A stretch of 64,000 nucleotides of DNA from Gemmatimonadota bacterium (GCA_028874905.1 JAPPGZ010000073.1:62001-126000); one strand, 5' to 3'. Counted from the stretch's first letter, positions 52,457 to 62,006 are shown. Program-made: numbers and translations. The notes: generated by a model not told the origin, from the letters alone.

Positions 52457-53563
52457 ATGAGAATCGACCGAGCGGTCTTGCGCGAACTGCCTCTTGAGCT
52501 GCGCGAGTTCTTCGAAATCAGCAGCGGCGGCACGCAAGCGCGCCGTGTCCTTCTGTTAACCCTGGAGTCCGCGGGGATCAGGGCGTGGTCCGAGTGTGTG
52601 GCAGGCGAAACGCCCGGGTATTCATATGAAACGACGGACACCGCCTGGCACGTCCTGACGCGGTGGTTGCTGCCTGCGCTCGTGGGCACCGAATTCGACG
52701 ATGCCCGGCACCTGGAGGTTGTACCGTGGCTCCGGGGCCATCCCATGGCCAGGGCCGCCGTCGAGATGGCGGGGTGGGATCTCGAGGCGAAGCGCCGCAA
52801 CGTGTCTCTGAGGGAACTCCTGGGTGGAGCAGTCGACACGGTGCCGGTAGGTGTTTCGATCGGTATCCAGAATAGCGATCAGGCGCTGTTGGACAAGGTT
52901 GAGGGATACAACCGCGAGGGTTATCGGAAGATCAAGATAAAGATCAAGCCGGGCCGCGATGTTGAAATGCTGCGGGTTGTTCGTGAGCACTTTCCCGAGG
53001 TGCCGGTGATGGCCGATGCCAACTCCGCGTACTCGCTTGAAACCGACCTCGAACGCCTGGCCGCAATGGACGATCATGATCTGATGATGATCGAACAACC
53101 TCTTTCGCACGAGGATCTGCTTGAACACGCGGTTTTGCAAAAAAGCATTTCCACGCCGGTTTGTCTGGATGAATCGATTCGCTCGGCAGGTGATGCACGC
53201 CTTGCTCTTCATCTCGGGTCCGGCCGCATCATCAATATCAAGCCCGGTCGCGTGGGCGGGCTCAAGTCGTCACTGGCGATACACGATGCGTGCAAGGCGG
53301 CGGGATGGCCCGTCTGGTGCGGCGGAATGCTCGAGTCGGGGATCGGGCGGGCTCACAACGTCGCTCTGGCTACGCTGCCCGGTTTCACGCTTCCCGGGGA
53401 CATCTCCGACTCGAAGCGGTATTGGGCCGAGGACATCGTCACGCCGGAATTCGAGATGGTCGACGGCATGATGCCCGTGCCCGAAGGGCCGGGGATCGGT
53501 GTACGTCCGCGCATGTCTCGCATCGAATCGCTGACGACCCGCAAGGAGGTCTTCGAGGCGTAG
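52457..53563 (+). CDS. menC: O-succinylbenzoate synthase / N-succinylamino acid racemase family
   Basis: A 368-residue enolase-superfamily enzyme with the catalytic KIKIKIKPG, metal ligands in MADANSAY, IEQPLSH and CLDESIRS, the second base Lys in INIKPGRVGG, and the GGMLESGIGRAHN block typical of the MenC type 2/NSAR subgroup. It may dehydrate SHCHC to OSB in menaquinone synthesis or racemise N-succinyl amino acids. No other men genes are seen, while an M20 gene is two genes upstream, so NSAR is a real alternative. Confidence 0.85.
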   Translation: MRIDRAVLRELPLELREFFEISSGGTQARRVLLLTLESAGIRAWSECVAGETPGYSYETTDTAWHVLTRWLLPALVGTEFDDARHLEVVPWLRGHPMARAAVEMAGWDLEAKRRNVSLRELLGGAVDTVPVGVSIGIQNSDQALLDKVEGYNREGYRKIKIKIKPGRDVEMLRVVREHFPEVPVMADANSAYSLETDLERLAAMDDHDLMMIEQPLSHEDLLEHAVLQKSISTPVCLDESIRSAGDARLALHLGSGRIINIKPGRVGGLKSSLAIHDACKAAGWPVWCGGMLESGIGRAHNVALATLPGFTLPGDISDSKRYWAEDIVTPEFEMVDGMMPVPEGPGIGVRPRMSRIESLTTRKEVFEA

Positions 53564-53582
53564 GACCACGGATTCCTGGCCG

Positions 53583-55355
53583 CTAGTCGTGCAACGGCGA
53601 TACGGCGCGCTGGCAGGCGGGGCAGTACCGCCAGCGGGCGTCGATCGGTTCCCCACAGGTGCAGACATTGCCGCGCGGACGCCCACACATCGTGCATCCG
53701 GCTGCAGCCGGCGGCAGGGCCGCGTCACAGTTTTCGCAACGGACCGTGGCTCCCTGCGTGAGGGCGATGATCTGACCCGCCTCGTGCGGCGTGGTGGCAC
53801 CTTCGGCGACCTGGCGCAGGGCGTCGCGGGCCATCGAGACCATGCCGTTTCGCTGGGCGAGGTGGCGTAGCGAGGCAATGGCGGCGCCAGCGGTGATCGC
53901 GGTGCGTATCTCGTCATCGACGACCAGCACCTCAAAAACTCCGCTGCGGCCCCGGTAGCCACCATTGCACACGGTGCATTCGCCCCCGCGGCCGTCGCAA
54001 CGCGAGCACACTCTGCGAATCAGGCGCTGCGCGATCACCCCGGCGAGACCACCCGCCACGAGGAAGGGCGGCACGCCCATCTCGAGCAGCCGCGTGATGG
54101 CGCTTGGGGCGTCGACCGTGTGGATCGTGGTGAGTACCAGGTGGCCCGTTACGGCAGCGGACATGGCGATTTCGGCGGTTTCCCGGTCGCGCACCTCTCC
54201 CACGAGAATCACGTCGGGGTCCTGGCGCAGTATCGCGCGCAGCCCGGACGGAAAGTCGACCCCCGCCTTCTGGTCGATTTCCATCTGTGCGAGACCCGGG
54301 AACCGGTATTCGACCGGGTCCTCGAGCGTCACGATGTTGATCTTCCCGGCGGCGAGCTCGGCAACCGCGGCCGAGAGCGTCGTGGTCTTGCCGCTTCCGG
54401 TGGGCCCCGACGCGAGGAGGACTCCCTGGCGCCGCTGGAGGAGGTGGCGAAGGCGCTCCAGATCGTGCGCGGCCATACCGAGGAAGGACAGATCGCGGGG
54501 GGCGTCGCCCGGATCGAGGACGCGCAGCACGGCCTTCTCGCCACCCAGCGTCGGGATGGTGGACACGCGCACCGTGAGCTTGGTGTTCCGCTTCTTCACC
54601 GTAAACCCGCCGTCCTGGGGAAGCCGCCGGACCGAGATGTCCAGCCCGGCCATGACCTTGACGCGAGAGATCGCGGCCCGGTGACTTCCAGGCGGCAGCT
54701 CCGTCGCGGTGTGAAGCAGTCCGTCGATCCGAAAACGGACCCTGGAGCCCGCACCGTGCGTTTCGATGTGAATGTCGCTCGCGCGCCTGTCGATGGCGGT
54801 CGACAGGAGATGGTCCACGATCTTCACGATCGGGGCCGCTCCCGCCTCGTTTTCCAGATCCTGCAGGCTGCGTCCTTCATCGCGCCGTCCCGACCGCTCG
54901 AGGCTGTCGAGAAGCTCGGGGAGTTCGCCGCCGTACGCGTCGAGCACACCCTGGACGACGGCCGAACGCGGCGCGGCCACCGCCTCCACGTGGCACCCGG
55001 ACTGAAAGCGCAGGTCGTCGATGGCGTCCGTATCAAGAGGGTTGGCCATCGCAACCGTCAGCCTGCGTCCCTCGACGGTGAGCGGAAGGATGCCCTTTCG
55101 GCGGGCCAGGGCCGCCTGTACCCGGGCCAGCGCGTCGGGATCCGGATGGAGCGGCGGCGCCACGAAGTCGAGGTTGAGCATGGCCGCCAACGCCTGCGCA
55201 ACCTGCGACTCGTCCACGAGACCCCGGCGCAGCAGAACCTCGTCCAGTCGTCTGCCGGAACGGTCGCAATCCTGTTCCGCTTCGCGCAGTGCGGAGGGAC
55301 TCAGCGCACTCCTCTCCAGGAGGATTCGGCCGAGTAGCGAGTCGCGTGCGGGCAT
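53583..55355 (-). CDS. GspE/PilB-like ATPase with C-terminal zinc ribbons
   Basis: A 590-residue secretion/pilus ATPase. The N-terminal MshEN-like domain is about 1-145; the ATPase has Walker A GPTGSGKT (317-324), the Asp box LEDPVEYRFPG and the Walker B region ILVGEVRDRETAE, and a four-Cys zinc motif at 450-463 (CxxC ... CxxC). What is unusual is a second zinc-ribbon-like tail: C540/C543 with C554/C557, then C565/C567 with C578/C581. No other type II secretion or type IV pilus gene is near, so its partners lie elsewhere. Confidence 0.93.
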   Translation of the reverse strand: MPARDSLLGRILLERSALSPSALREAEQDCDRSGRRLDEVLLRRGLVDESQVAQALAAMLNLDFVAPPLHPDPDALARVQAALARRKGILPLTVEGRRLTVAMANPLDTDAIDDLRFQSGCHVEAVAAPRSAVVQGVLDAYGGELPELLDSLERSGRRDEGRSLQDLENEAGAAPIVKIVDHLLSTAIDRRASDIHIETHGAGSRVRFRIDGLLHTATELPPGSHRAAISRVKVMAGLDISVRRLPQDGGFTVKKRNTKLTVRVSTIPTLGGEKAVLRVLDPGDAPRDLSFLGMAAHDLERLRHLLQRRQGVLLASGPTGSGKTTTLSAAVAELAAGKINIVTLEDPVEYRFPGLAQMEIDQKAGVDFPSGLRAILRQDPDVILVGEVRDRETAEIAMSAAVTGHLVLTTIHTVDAPSAITRLLEMGVPPFLVAGGLAGVIAQRLIRRVCSRCDGRGGECTVCNGGYRGRSGVFEVLVVDDEIRTAITAGAAIASLRHLAQRNGMVSMARDALRQVAEGATTPHEAGQIIALTQGATVRCENCDAALPPAAAGCTMCGRPRGNVCTCGEPIDARWRYCPACQRAVSPLHD

Positions 55356-55437
55356 CGTGCCGCGAAGGTGACACGAACCCCGGGGCGCCTACATGGCTGA
55401 ACGGGCCAGGATTGACTGAAGGCGTGTTCCGGAAGGA

Positions 55438-56007
55438 CTACGAAACCGGGACGCTCGGCCGCAGGTCCATGGTGACTTCGGCCTCGACGTGGCCGATGTC
55501 CGCGCGATCCTTCAGGGCGTCGCGAAGACGCGGATCGATCTTGCGGTAGGCCGCGAGCACGCCATCCCGCAGCCTCAGGCGCAGAACCTTGATCGCGTTG
55601 ACGTCGGGTCTCGACGTACGCGTCTCCTTCTTCGCGTCTTCGAGGTGTTTCGGGTTGATCTCGAACGGGACAACGCCGACATCGTCGTGGCGTTCGGAGT
55701 CGATGTAGTGAATCGAAACGCTGACATCGCCGCGGGCCATGTGATGCGAAATGTCGCCGATTGCCCGGAAACGGTCGGCAAGAGGCCTCATTTCCGAACT
55801 GTGCGCCGCCTTCCTGTACCCGGCCTCGATGAGAGAGAACAACCGCCTCATGCGCTCCGGCGTGGTCGAATCCCCGTCGGGGATTTCCGTGTCCATGTCC
55901 CTGCCCCGGGCCTGGCGGTCGTTCAATGACAGGGCCCGCTCCATGTCCCTGCTGCGCGCACGATCTATGCTCTCAAGGATGCGGTCCGGGTTTGTCCTGT
56001 AGCTCAT
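55438..56007 (-). CDS. Conserved-looking hypothetical protein
   Basis: With the start at MSYRTNPDRILES (56007) the protein has 189 residues. It is charged, lacks membrane segments and has a helical N-terminal half (ERMRRLFSLIEAGYRKAAHSS) and a strand-rich middle (GDVSVSIHYIDSERHDDVGVVPFEI). It ends VTMDLRPSVPVS. Longer upstream frames overlap the divergent gene and look non-coding. I do not recognise a family. Confidence 0.6.
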   Translation of the reverse strand: MSYRTNPDRILESIDRARSRDMERALSLNDRQARGRDMDTEIPDGDSTTPERMRRLFSLIEAGYRKAAHSSEMRPLADRFRAIGDISHHMARGDVSVSIHYIDSERHDDVGVVPFEINPKHLEDAKKETRTSRPDVNAIKVLRLRLRDGVLAAYRKIDPRLRDALKDRADIGHVEAEVTMDLRPSVPVS

Positions 56008-56134
56008 CACACCTCGCCGAATTTGTCGTACCATGTCCGTTTTGCAGCCAAGAACGATAACCCCTAACCAATTGCCCGGCCAGAATCGGCGGGATAGGTT
56101 GGGGTCCCGTCGCACACACCGATGGAGAACCGAC

Positions 56135-56839
56135 ATGACCGAAGCGCCCCCAGCTCCCGGAACACGGGCTGACGCCTCCGCCGATGGGGAGCCGCCCCCA
56201 CGACCGGCATTCGTCCGGCGCCTCTGGATGGTGTTCGTGCAGCCGGGAGACCTGTTCAGGGCGCTGGCGCTGAACCCGGCCTGGTTTCCGGTGGCCGCAT
56301 TCGTAGCCCTCGTCGCGGGCGCGTCGCTGTTCGTGCTCCCGGCCGAGGTGTTCGAAGGGATCTCGGACAATGTCCCGGCTGAGCAGCGCGACCAGATGCC
56401 GGAGCTTCCGGCCGGATTCATGCGAGCCATGACCACCGCGGGCGCTCTGCTGGTCACCCTCATCTTTCCGGTGGTCATCAGCGTCGGGACCTACGTGATC
56501 TTCGTCTTCATCCGCGGTGACCGCGCAACCTTCAGGCAACACCTCTGCGTCAACGCGCACACCGGCTTGATTTCGACGCTGGGGGCCCTCTTCCTGACTC
56601 CGCTCCGCATGCGCAGCCTGGACCTGGGGCAGACGCTGTCGATCGGGTCATTCTTCCCCTTCCTGCCGGAGGGATTCGTGGCCGACCTGCTCGCCGCACT
56701 CGACCTGTTCGGCCTGTGGACCTGCATTGTCGCGGGCATCGGGCTGGCCGCGATCGACGAGAGGCGGAGCGCGAAATCCACCGCAAGCATCCTTGTCGGA
56801 GTGCTGGTACTGATCGCGGTGATCAGAGCGCTGTTCTAG
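56135..56839 (+). CDS. Yip1-like multi-pass membrane protein
   Basis: A 234-residue protein with a soluble Pro-rich N-terminus and four to five hydrophobic helices from about residue 50 onward (FPVAAFVALVAGASLFVLPAEVF, AMTTAGALLVTLIFPVVISVGTYVIF, ...). WMVFVQPGDLFRALALNPAWF before the first helix matches the usual start of YIP1-domain proteins in bacteria (family of unknown role in membrane trafficking or envelope). ATG at 56135. Divergent from the hypothetical protein. Confidence 0.7.
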   Translation: MTEAPPAPGTRADASADGEPPPRPAFVRRLWMVFVQPGDLFRALALNPAWFPVAAFVALVAGASLFVLPAEVFEGISDNVPAEQRDQMPELPAGFMRAMTTAGALLVTLIFPVVISVGTYVIFVFIRGDRATFRQHLCVNAHTGLISTLGALFLTPLRMRSLDLGQTLSIGSFFPFLPEGFVADLLAALDLFGLWTCIVAGIGLAAIDERRSAKSTASILVGVLVLIAVIRALF

Positions 56840-56881
56840 ACGCCGCGCCGTCCACGCACCGTCCGTCTGCCGCCTCCCGCG

Positions 56882-58774
56882 TTGGCCGCAACCTCCGACG
56901 AAGCGAAGAGTCCCAGCGGCTCGCTCCGTGCGCGCGCGATCCTGGCCGTCGCCGCGCTGGCGGCCGCCTTCCACCTCTTCGGCGCCGGCTTCTCGCCCTT
57001 TACCGCGCTCGTGCAGCGCCCGGTCCACCTCGCCCTCATGGCGTCCCTCGCGTTCCTGGGCGTCGGGGTCCGAGCCCTGCCGAAGTCGAAGTGGGGATGG
57101 GCCTTCAACGCCGCCTTCGGCACGGTTCTGGTTACGTGCGCACTCTACCTCGTCTCACAGAACGAGGCGCTGGTGGCGCGTTCGGGCAGCCCCACGACCC
57201 TCGACCTGGCGACGGGGGCGGTGCTGGTCGCCGGGGTGCTGCTCCTGGCGCGGCGCGCGACCGGGTGGGGCCTGGTCGTGGTGGCAAGCGGCGCGCTGCT
57301 GTATGCGCTGGCCGGACCCTGGCTGCCGGGCGTGCTCGCTCACCGGGGATACGGACCCGGCCGCCTGATCGAGCAACTCTACCTGTCCACGGAGGGGATC
57401 TGGGGCGTCCCGCTGGGCGTATCCGCCGATTTTGTCTACCTCTTCGTGCTCTTCGGCGCGTTTCTCGATGTCGCGGGCGGCGGCGGCCTGCTGATCGCTC
57501 TGGCCGACCGCGTGGCCGGCCGCACCCGGGGCGGCCCCGCGAAGACGGCCGCGGTGGCGAGCGCGTTCATGGGTTCGCTGTCCGGAAGCGCGGTGGCGAA
57601 CGTCGTCACGACCGGGACCTTCACGATCCCGCTCATGCGCCGGTCCGGATTCCGCCGCTTCTTCGCCGGCGCGATCGAGGCAGCGGCCAGCACCGGCGGC
57701 CAGCTGATGCCGCCCGTCATGGGAGCCGGCGCCTTCATCCTGGCGACCTGGACCAACATCCCGTACGCGACGGTGGCGCTCTCGGCCGCCATCCCCGCCA
57801 TCCTGTACTACGCGGCGCTTCTGTGGGCCATCCATTTCCGGGCCACCAAGGTGGGGCTCGAGGGCAGCGTCACGGGCCGGTCCGAAGAGATCGCAAGGCG
57901 CATACACCTGCTTGTTCCCGTGCTGATCATCGTCCTGATGCTCGCACTGGGACGATCACCCATGCGTGCCGCCTTCTGGGGCGTAGTCACCTCGGTGCTG
58001 GCCGCGTACGCCTTCCCGCACACCCGTCCCGGGCTCGCGAAAATCACACGTGCGCTGCGGCGGGCGGCCTCGGGAGCGGTTCAGGTGGCGGCGGCCTGCG
58101 CGGCTGCGGGCGTCGTCGTCGGAGTCGCGTCCCTGACCGGCATCGGACTGCGGATGTCCGAGCTGATCGTGGTCGTCTCGCAGGGCAACCTGCTTGTCGC
58201 CCTGATCCTCACCGCCCTGGGCTCGATCGTGCTGGGCATGGGGCTGCCGACCACCGCCGCGTACGTGGTCCTCGCCGCCCTCGGCGCGCCCGCTCTGGTC
58301 GAACTCGGCGTGCCCCTTCTGGCCGCGCACCTCTTCATCTTCTACTTCGGGTGCATATCGAACGTGACGCCCCCCGTCTCGCTCGCCGCCTACGCCGCCG
58401 CGGGCATTTCGGGCTCCCCGCCCCTGAAGACGGCATGGACCGCCATGGGACTCGCCTCGGCCGGCTTCCTGGTGCCCTTCATGTTCGTCTACGCGCCCGC
58501 GCTGATCCTGGACGGGACGGCCACGGAGATCGTCACGACAACGGTGACGGCGCTGATCGGGGTCATCGCGCTTGCCGGGGCGGTGATCGGACATGTGCGA
58601 GGGTCCTTGGGGAGAGGGCGGAGATTGCTGATGATGGTGGCGGCCCTCGCGCTGATCGCACCCGGTTTCCTCTGGGACGGGATAGGTTTGATCCTCTTCC
58701 TGGGCGCCGGTCTCGCGGGGGTTCCGCCCGGAAGCGACGAATCGATCACACCTCGCGGAAGTGAGCGGAAATGA
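56882..58774 (+). CDS. TRAP transporter fused permease (4TM/12TM, TAXI type)
   Basis: A 630-residue protein with about 16-18 membrane helices, fusing the small DctQ-like and large DctM-like TRAP permease subunits. The diagnostic GSLSGSAVANVVTTGTFTIPLMRR and GAGAFILATWTN are in the M part, as is SIVLGMGLPTTAAYVVLAALGAPAL. TTG start. The TAXI binding-protein gene overlaps it by four bases, so the transporter is complete: Na+- or H+-driven uptake of an organic acid or amino acid. Confidence 0.94.
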   Translation: MAATSDEAKSPSGSLRARAILAVAALAAAFHLFGAGFSPFTALVQRPVHLALMASLAFLGVGVRALPKSKWGWAFNAAFGTVLVTCALYLVSQNEALVARSGSPTTLDLATGAVLVAGVLLLARRATGWGLVVVASGALLYALAGPWLPGVLAHRGYGPGRLIEQLYLSTEGIWGVPLGVSADFVYLFVLFGAFLDVAGGGGLLIALADRVAGRTRGGPAKTAAVASAFMGSLSGSAVANVVTTGTFTIPLMRRSGFRRFFAGAIEAAASTGGQLMPPVMGAGAFILATWTNIPYATVALSAAIPAILYYAALLWAIHFRATKVGLEGSVTGRSEEIARRIHLLVPVLIIVLMLALGRSPMRAAFWGVVTSVLAAYAFPHTRPGLAKITRALRRAASGAVQVAAACAAAGVVVGVASLTGIGLRMSELIVVVSQGNLLVALILTALGSIVLGMGLPTTAAYVVLAALGAPALVELGVPLLAAHLFIFYFGCISNVTPPVSLAAYAAAGISGSPPLKTAWTAMGLASAGFLVPFMFVYAPALILDGTATEIVTTTVTALIGVIALAGAVIGHVRGSLGRGRRLLMMVAALALIAPGFLWDGIGLILFLGAGLAGVPPGSDESITPRGSERK

Positions 58775-59766
58775 AATCACCAGAGACGAAGTCATCTGCG
58801 ATCGAGCGAACGATGAAGCTGCATGCGGCCATGCTGCTGGCCGTCTCGGGACTGGCCGCCTGTTCGGGTTCCGGTCCCCAGCAATTCCTGAGCCTCGGCA
58901 CGGCCGGCACCGGCGGGATCTACTATCCGCTGGGCGGCGCGATCGCCGCGCGGCTCTCGGTCATGGACACGCTGCGGCAGTACACCGCCGAAGTCAGCGG
59001 CGGGTCGGTGGAGAACGTCAACCGCCTCCGGGAGCGACAGATCGACCTGGCCTTCGCCACCGGCAACACGGTCTACGAGGCCGCGACCGGGGGGCTCGAC
59101 TACGACGAGGCCGTTGCGGACCTCAGGATCCTCGCACCGCTCTACCCGAACATGACGCACATCGTCGTGTCGCGCGGCACCACGGCGACCTCGCTCGCCG
59201 AGCTCGCGGGCGGCACGGTGTCGGTGGGCGCGGCGGGAAGCGGCACCGAACAGATGTCACGCCAGATCCTCGAGGCCTACGGACTGACGTACGACGATGT
59301 GACGGTGCGCTACCTGAGCTTCAACGAATCGGCGACCGCGCTCAAGGACGGCGCGCTGGACGCCGCGATCATCTCGGTGGGGTATCCGGCCGCGGCCGTG
59401 CTGGAAGCGACCACGACCGGCGGCGCGCGCCTGCTGCCGATGGGCGCGGAGCAGGTCGACTACCTGCGCGAGCGCTATCCGTACTACGTCCACGGCGAAA
59501 TCCCGGCGGGGAGCTATCCCGGCACGGACGAGGCCGTACCCACGGCGGGGATCATGAACTGGGTGGTCGGCATGGCCGACGTCCCTGCCGACGTGGTCCA
59601 GAACGTGGTGGGGCTGCTTTCGGACGGGCGGGCCGAGCTGGCCCAGGTCCACGAGATGGTCGAGCAGATCTCGATGACCGCGCTCCGTGATGCGCCGATC
59701 GCGCTGCACGACGTCACGCAGGCGTGGGTGGACGGCGACCTCGAAGGTGGAGAGGGGGATTTGTGA
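58771..59766 (+). CDS. TAXI-family TRAP solute-binding lipoprotein
   Basis: A 331-residue periplasmic binding protein. The segment LGTAGTGGIYYPLGGAIAARL is the TAXI hallmark. A lipobox-like LAAC follows MLLAVSG, so it is probably a lipoprotein; in that case an ATG at 58813 (MKLHAAMLLAVSGLAAC) would be the better start. The listed start keeps the ATGA overlap with the permease gene. It delivers substrate to the fused permease. Confidence 0.93.
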   Translation: MKSPETKSSAIERTMKLHAAMLLAVSGLAACSGSGPQQFLSLGTAGTGGIYYPLGGAIAARLSVMDTLRQYTAEVSGGSVENVNRLRERQIDLAFATGNTVYEAATGGLDYDEAVADLRILAPLYPNMTHIVVSRGTTATSLAELAGGTVSVGAAGSGTEQMSRQILEAYGLTYDDVTVRYLSFNESATALKDGALDAAIISVGYPAAAVLEATTTGGARLLPMGAEQVDYLRERYPYYVHGEIPAGSYPGTDEAVPTAGIMNWVVGMADVPADVVQNVVGLLSDGRAELAQVHEMVEQISMTALRDAPIALHDVTQAWVDGDLEGGEGDL

Positions 59767-60983
59767 AACGATTCACAAGCACCGGCGCGGCCCCGGCCCC
59801 GGAGCCCGGGCGGCCTGCGGGGACGCCCCTGACCTGCCAGCGGGCGCACTTCTCGCTGCCGGACGACTTCCACTATCTGAACTGCGCCTACATGGGGCCG
59901 CTCCCGCGGGTGGCGGAGCGTGCCGGGATCGAGGGCCTCCGGGCGAAGCGCTTCCCCCAGGCGATCTCACCCGAGGACTTCTTCGATCCCGCCGACGAGC
60001 TCCGCGAGCGCTTTGCCAGGCTGATCGGGGCGCCCGAGCCGAATCAGGTCGCGACCGTGCCGTCGGTGTCGTACGCGGTGTCGACGATCACGCGCAACAC
60101 CGAAACCGGGCCGGGCGCCAATGTCGTGATCGTGCACGAGCAGTTTCCCGGCAACGTCTACCCGTGGCGGCGCCTGGTGGACGAAAAGGGCGGCGAACTG
60201 CGCGTGGTGAAGCCGCCCGGGGACGGGCGACGCGGGGAGGGATGGACGGACCGGATCCTCGACCGGATCGATCGCGACACCGTAGCGGTCTCGATGGGAA
60301 CCGTGCACTGGACCGATGGCACCCGCTTCGATGTGGACGCCGTGCGTGCGCGGACCCGCGAAGTCGGCGCCGCGCTAGTCCTGGACGGGACGCAGACCGT
60401 CGGGGCCGTGCCGATCGACGTGGCCGCGCTCGAGCCCGACGCCCTCGTGGTCGCCGCTTACAAGTGGCTGCTGGGCCCGTATTCCCTGTCGGTGGCCTGG
60501 TTCGGAGAGCGGTATCTCGACGGAATCCCCCTCGAAGAGACGTGGCACGGCCGCCGCGATTCGGAGAACTTCGCCGGCCTGGTGGAATACGAGGACGAGT
60601 ACCAGCCCGGGGCGGTGCGCTTCGACGTGGGCCAGCGCAGCAACTTCGCGCTGATCCCGGCACTGTCGGCCTCGCTGAACCTGTTGCTGGAGTGGCGTCC
60701 CGAGCGGGTAGCCGCGTACACGGCTGCGCTCATGCAGGGCGCGTTTCCGCGGCTGCGCGACCTGGGCGTCCGGGTGGAAGACGAGCCGTGGCGCTCACCC
60801 CACCTGTTCGGACTCGGACTCCCGGCCGGCACGGAGTTGGACCGGCTCAAGGCGAGCCTCGAGCGTCACCGCGTCGGCGTTTCGTTTCGGGGGACGAGCG
60901 TCCGCGTGTCGCCCAACGTCTACAACACGGAAGAGGACGCGGAGGCGCTGGTGAGAGCCTTCGAGGCGACGCTGGGGAAGTGA
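59763..60983 (+). CDS. Class V aminotransferase-fold PLP enzyme
   Basis: A 406-residue PLP enzyme with the Lys in AAYKWLLGPYSLS, the cofactor Asp in LVLDGTQTVGAVP and the start segment HFSLPDDFHYLNCAYMGPLPR typical of the cysteine-desulfurase/kynureninase-like group. It starts with GTG overlapping the TAXI stop (GTGA). It probably acts on the substrate brought in by the TRAP transporter, for instance an amino acid derivative, but which is not known. Confidence 0.88.
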   Translation: MKRFTSTGAAPAPEPGRPAGTPLTCQRAHFSLPDDFHYLNCAYMGPLPRVAERAGIEGLRAKRFPQAISPEDFFDPADELRERFARLIGAPEPNQVATVPSVSYAVSTITRNTETGPGANVVIVHEQFPGNVYPWRRLVDEKGGELRVVKPPGDGRRGEGWTDRILDRIDRDTVAVSMGTVHWTDGTRFDVDAVRARTREVGAALVLDGTQTVGAVPIDVAALEPDALVVAAYKWLLGPYSLSVAWFGERYLDGIPLEETWHGRRDSENFAGLVEYEDEYQPGAVRFDVGQRSNFALIPALSASLNLLLEWRPERVAAYTAALMQGAFPRLRDLGVRVEDEPWRSPHLFGLGLPAGTELDRLKASLERHRVGVSFRGTSVRVSPNVYNTEEDAEALVRAFEATLGK

Positions 60984-60992
60984 CGCGCCGAC

Positions 60993-61036
60993 GGGGCGCT
61001 GATGCGTTGATGATGGGGCGCTGATGCGTTGATGAT
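60993..61036. repeat. Two perfect tandem 22-bp repeats
   Basis: The unit GGGGCGCTGATGCGTTGATGAT occurs at 60993-61014 and again at 61015-61036. A third decayed unit follows (CGCTGATCAACCGCTGATCAG). The array lies in the convergent gap between the aminotransferase and the DUF192 gene. Confidence 0.85.
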
Positions 61037-61072
61037 GAAACGCTGATCAACCGCTGATCAGACCGGCCACCT

Positions 61073-61621
61073 TCAGCGCACCGTGAGCCCGGGGCCGAAC
61101 ACGACTTCGGCGGTCGCTCCCTCGCCGATGCCGTTGTCGGCGAACCAGCCCTTGCGCACCTCCAGCACGAGCGCCGTGGCGATGTCGGAGTCGGTCAGGG
61201 TCTCGTCCAGCGGTTCCATCTGCTTGATGCCCACAATCGTGTTTGCGTCGTCGAAGAAGGCGATGTCGAGGGCGACGTGGGTGTCCTTCATCCAGAACGA
61301 GCGCTCTTCGCTCTGGTTGAAGACGAAGAGCATGCCGGTCCCGTCGGGCACGGCGCTGCGATCCATCAGGCCCTGTTCGCGCTGTTCGGGCGTGCTTGCG
61401 ATTTCGGCGACCACGGTGTCCGCGCCGAAGATGACCCAGGCCCTCCCGGGCGCCGGCAGCACGAGTTGCCGCGAGTCGGGTTCCTGCGCGGCCGAGCCCG
61501 CGGATGCCGCGCCGGCCTGGGGTCCGCCCCCGTTCCCCGCCCCGCACCCCGACGCCACCGTGACCGCCAGCATGATGATCGCCGCGAGGCCCGCCGCGAC
61601 CCGCCTCCTGTTCCCGTTCAT
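61073..61621 (-). CDS. DUF192-family lipoprotein
   Basis: A 182-residue protein. The signal peptide ends in a lipobox, VASGC. The DUF192 domain follows with the usual EIASTPEQREQGLMDRSAVPDGTGMLFVF, then SFWMKDTHVALDIAFFD. The family is of unknown function and often exported. ATG at 61621. Confidence 0.9.
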   Translation of the reverse strand: MNGNRRRVAAGLAAIIMLAVTVASGCGAGNGGGPQAGAASAGSAAQEPDSRQLVLPAPGRAWVIFGADTVVAEIASTPEQREQGLMDRSAVPDGTGMLFVFNQSEERSFWMKDTHVALDIAFFDDANTIVGIKQMEPLDETLTDSDIATALVLEVRKGWFADNGIGEGATAEVVFGPGLTVR

Positions 61622-61748
61622 GTCCTTCCCCCTCGTTCCCCGGTGCTCGCGCGGGTCCTGCGCGGACCGTCCGCCATTCCGTCACCCCGTCGCGCAGCCT
61701 AACTTACTGCGCCCGATCCCACCTGCCCAAGGCCGAGGACGAAGACGC

Positions 61749-62006
61749 GTGCCGATCGATCAGGAGTTGCTGGACATTCTGGTTTGTCCCGATAACCGGA
61801 CGCCCGTGAGCATGGCGGACGCGGCGGTGCTCGACCGCCTGAACGCCGCGATCGCGGGCGGCGCGGTCGAGAACCTTGGCGGGGACGCGGTGACTGAGCC
61901 CATCACGGAGGGTCTCGTGCGCGAAGATGGGAGGATCCTATACGCCATCCAGGAGGGGATCCCCGTCATGCTCATCGACGAGTCGATCGACCTGTCGAAG
62001 CTGTGA
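61749..62006 (+). CDS. Trm112-like protein (UPF0434)
   Basis: An 85-residue protein starting with GTG. LLDILVCPDNRTPVSMAD is the typical start and IPVMLIDES the typical end of Trm112/YcaR proteins, which in other organisms activate methyltransferases. The zinc cysteines are only partly kept (CPDN in place of CPxC), as in many bacterial members. Confidence 0.86.
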   Translation: MPIDQELLDILVCPDNRTPVSMADAAVLDRLNAAIAGGAVENLGGDAVTEPITEGLVREDGRILYAIQEGIPVMLIDESIDLSKL

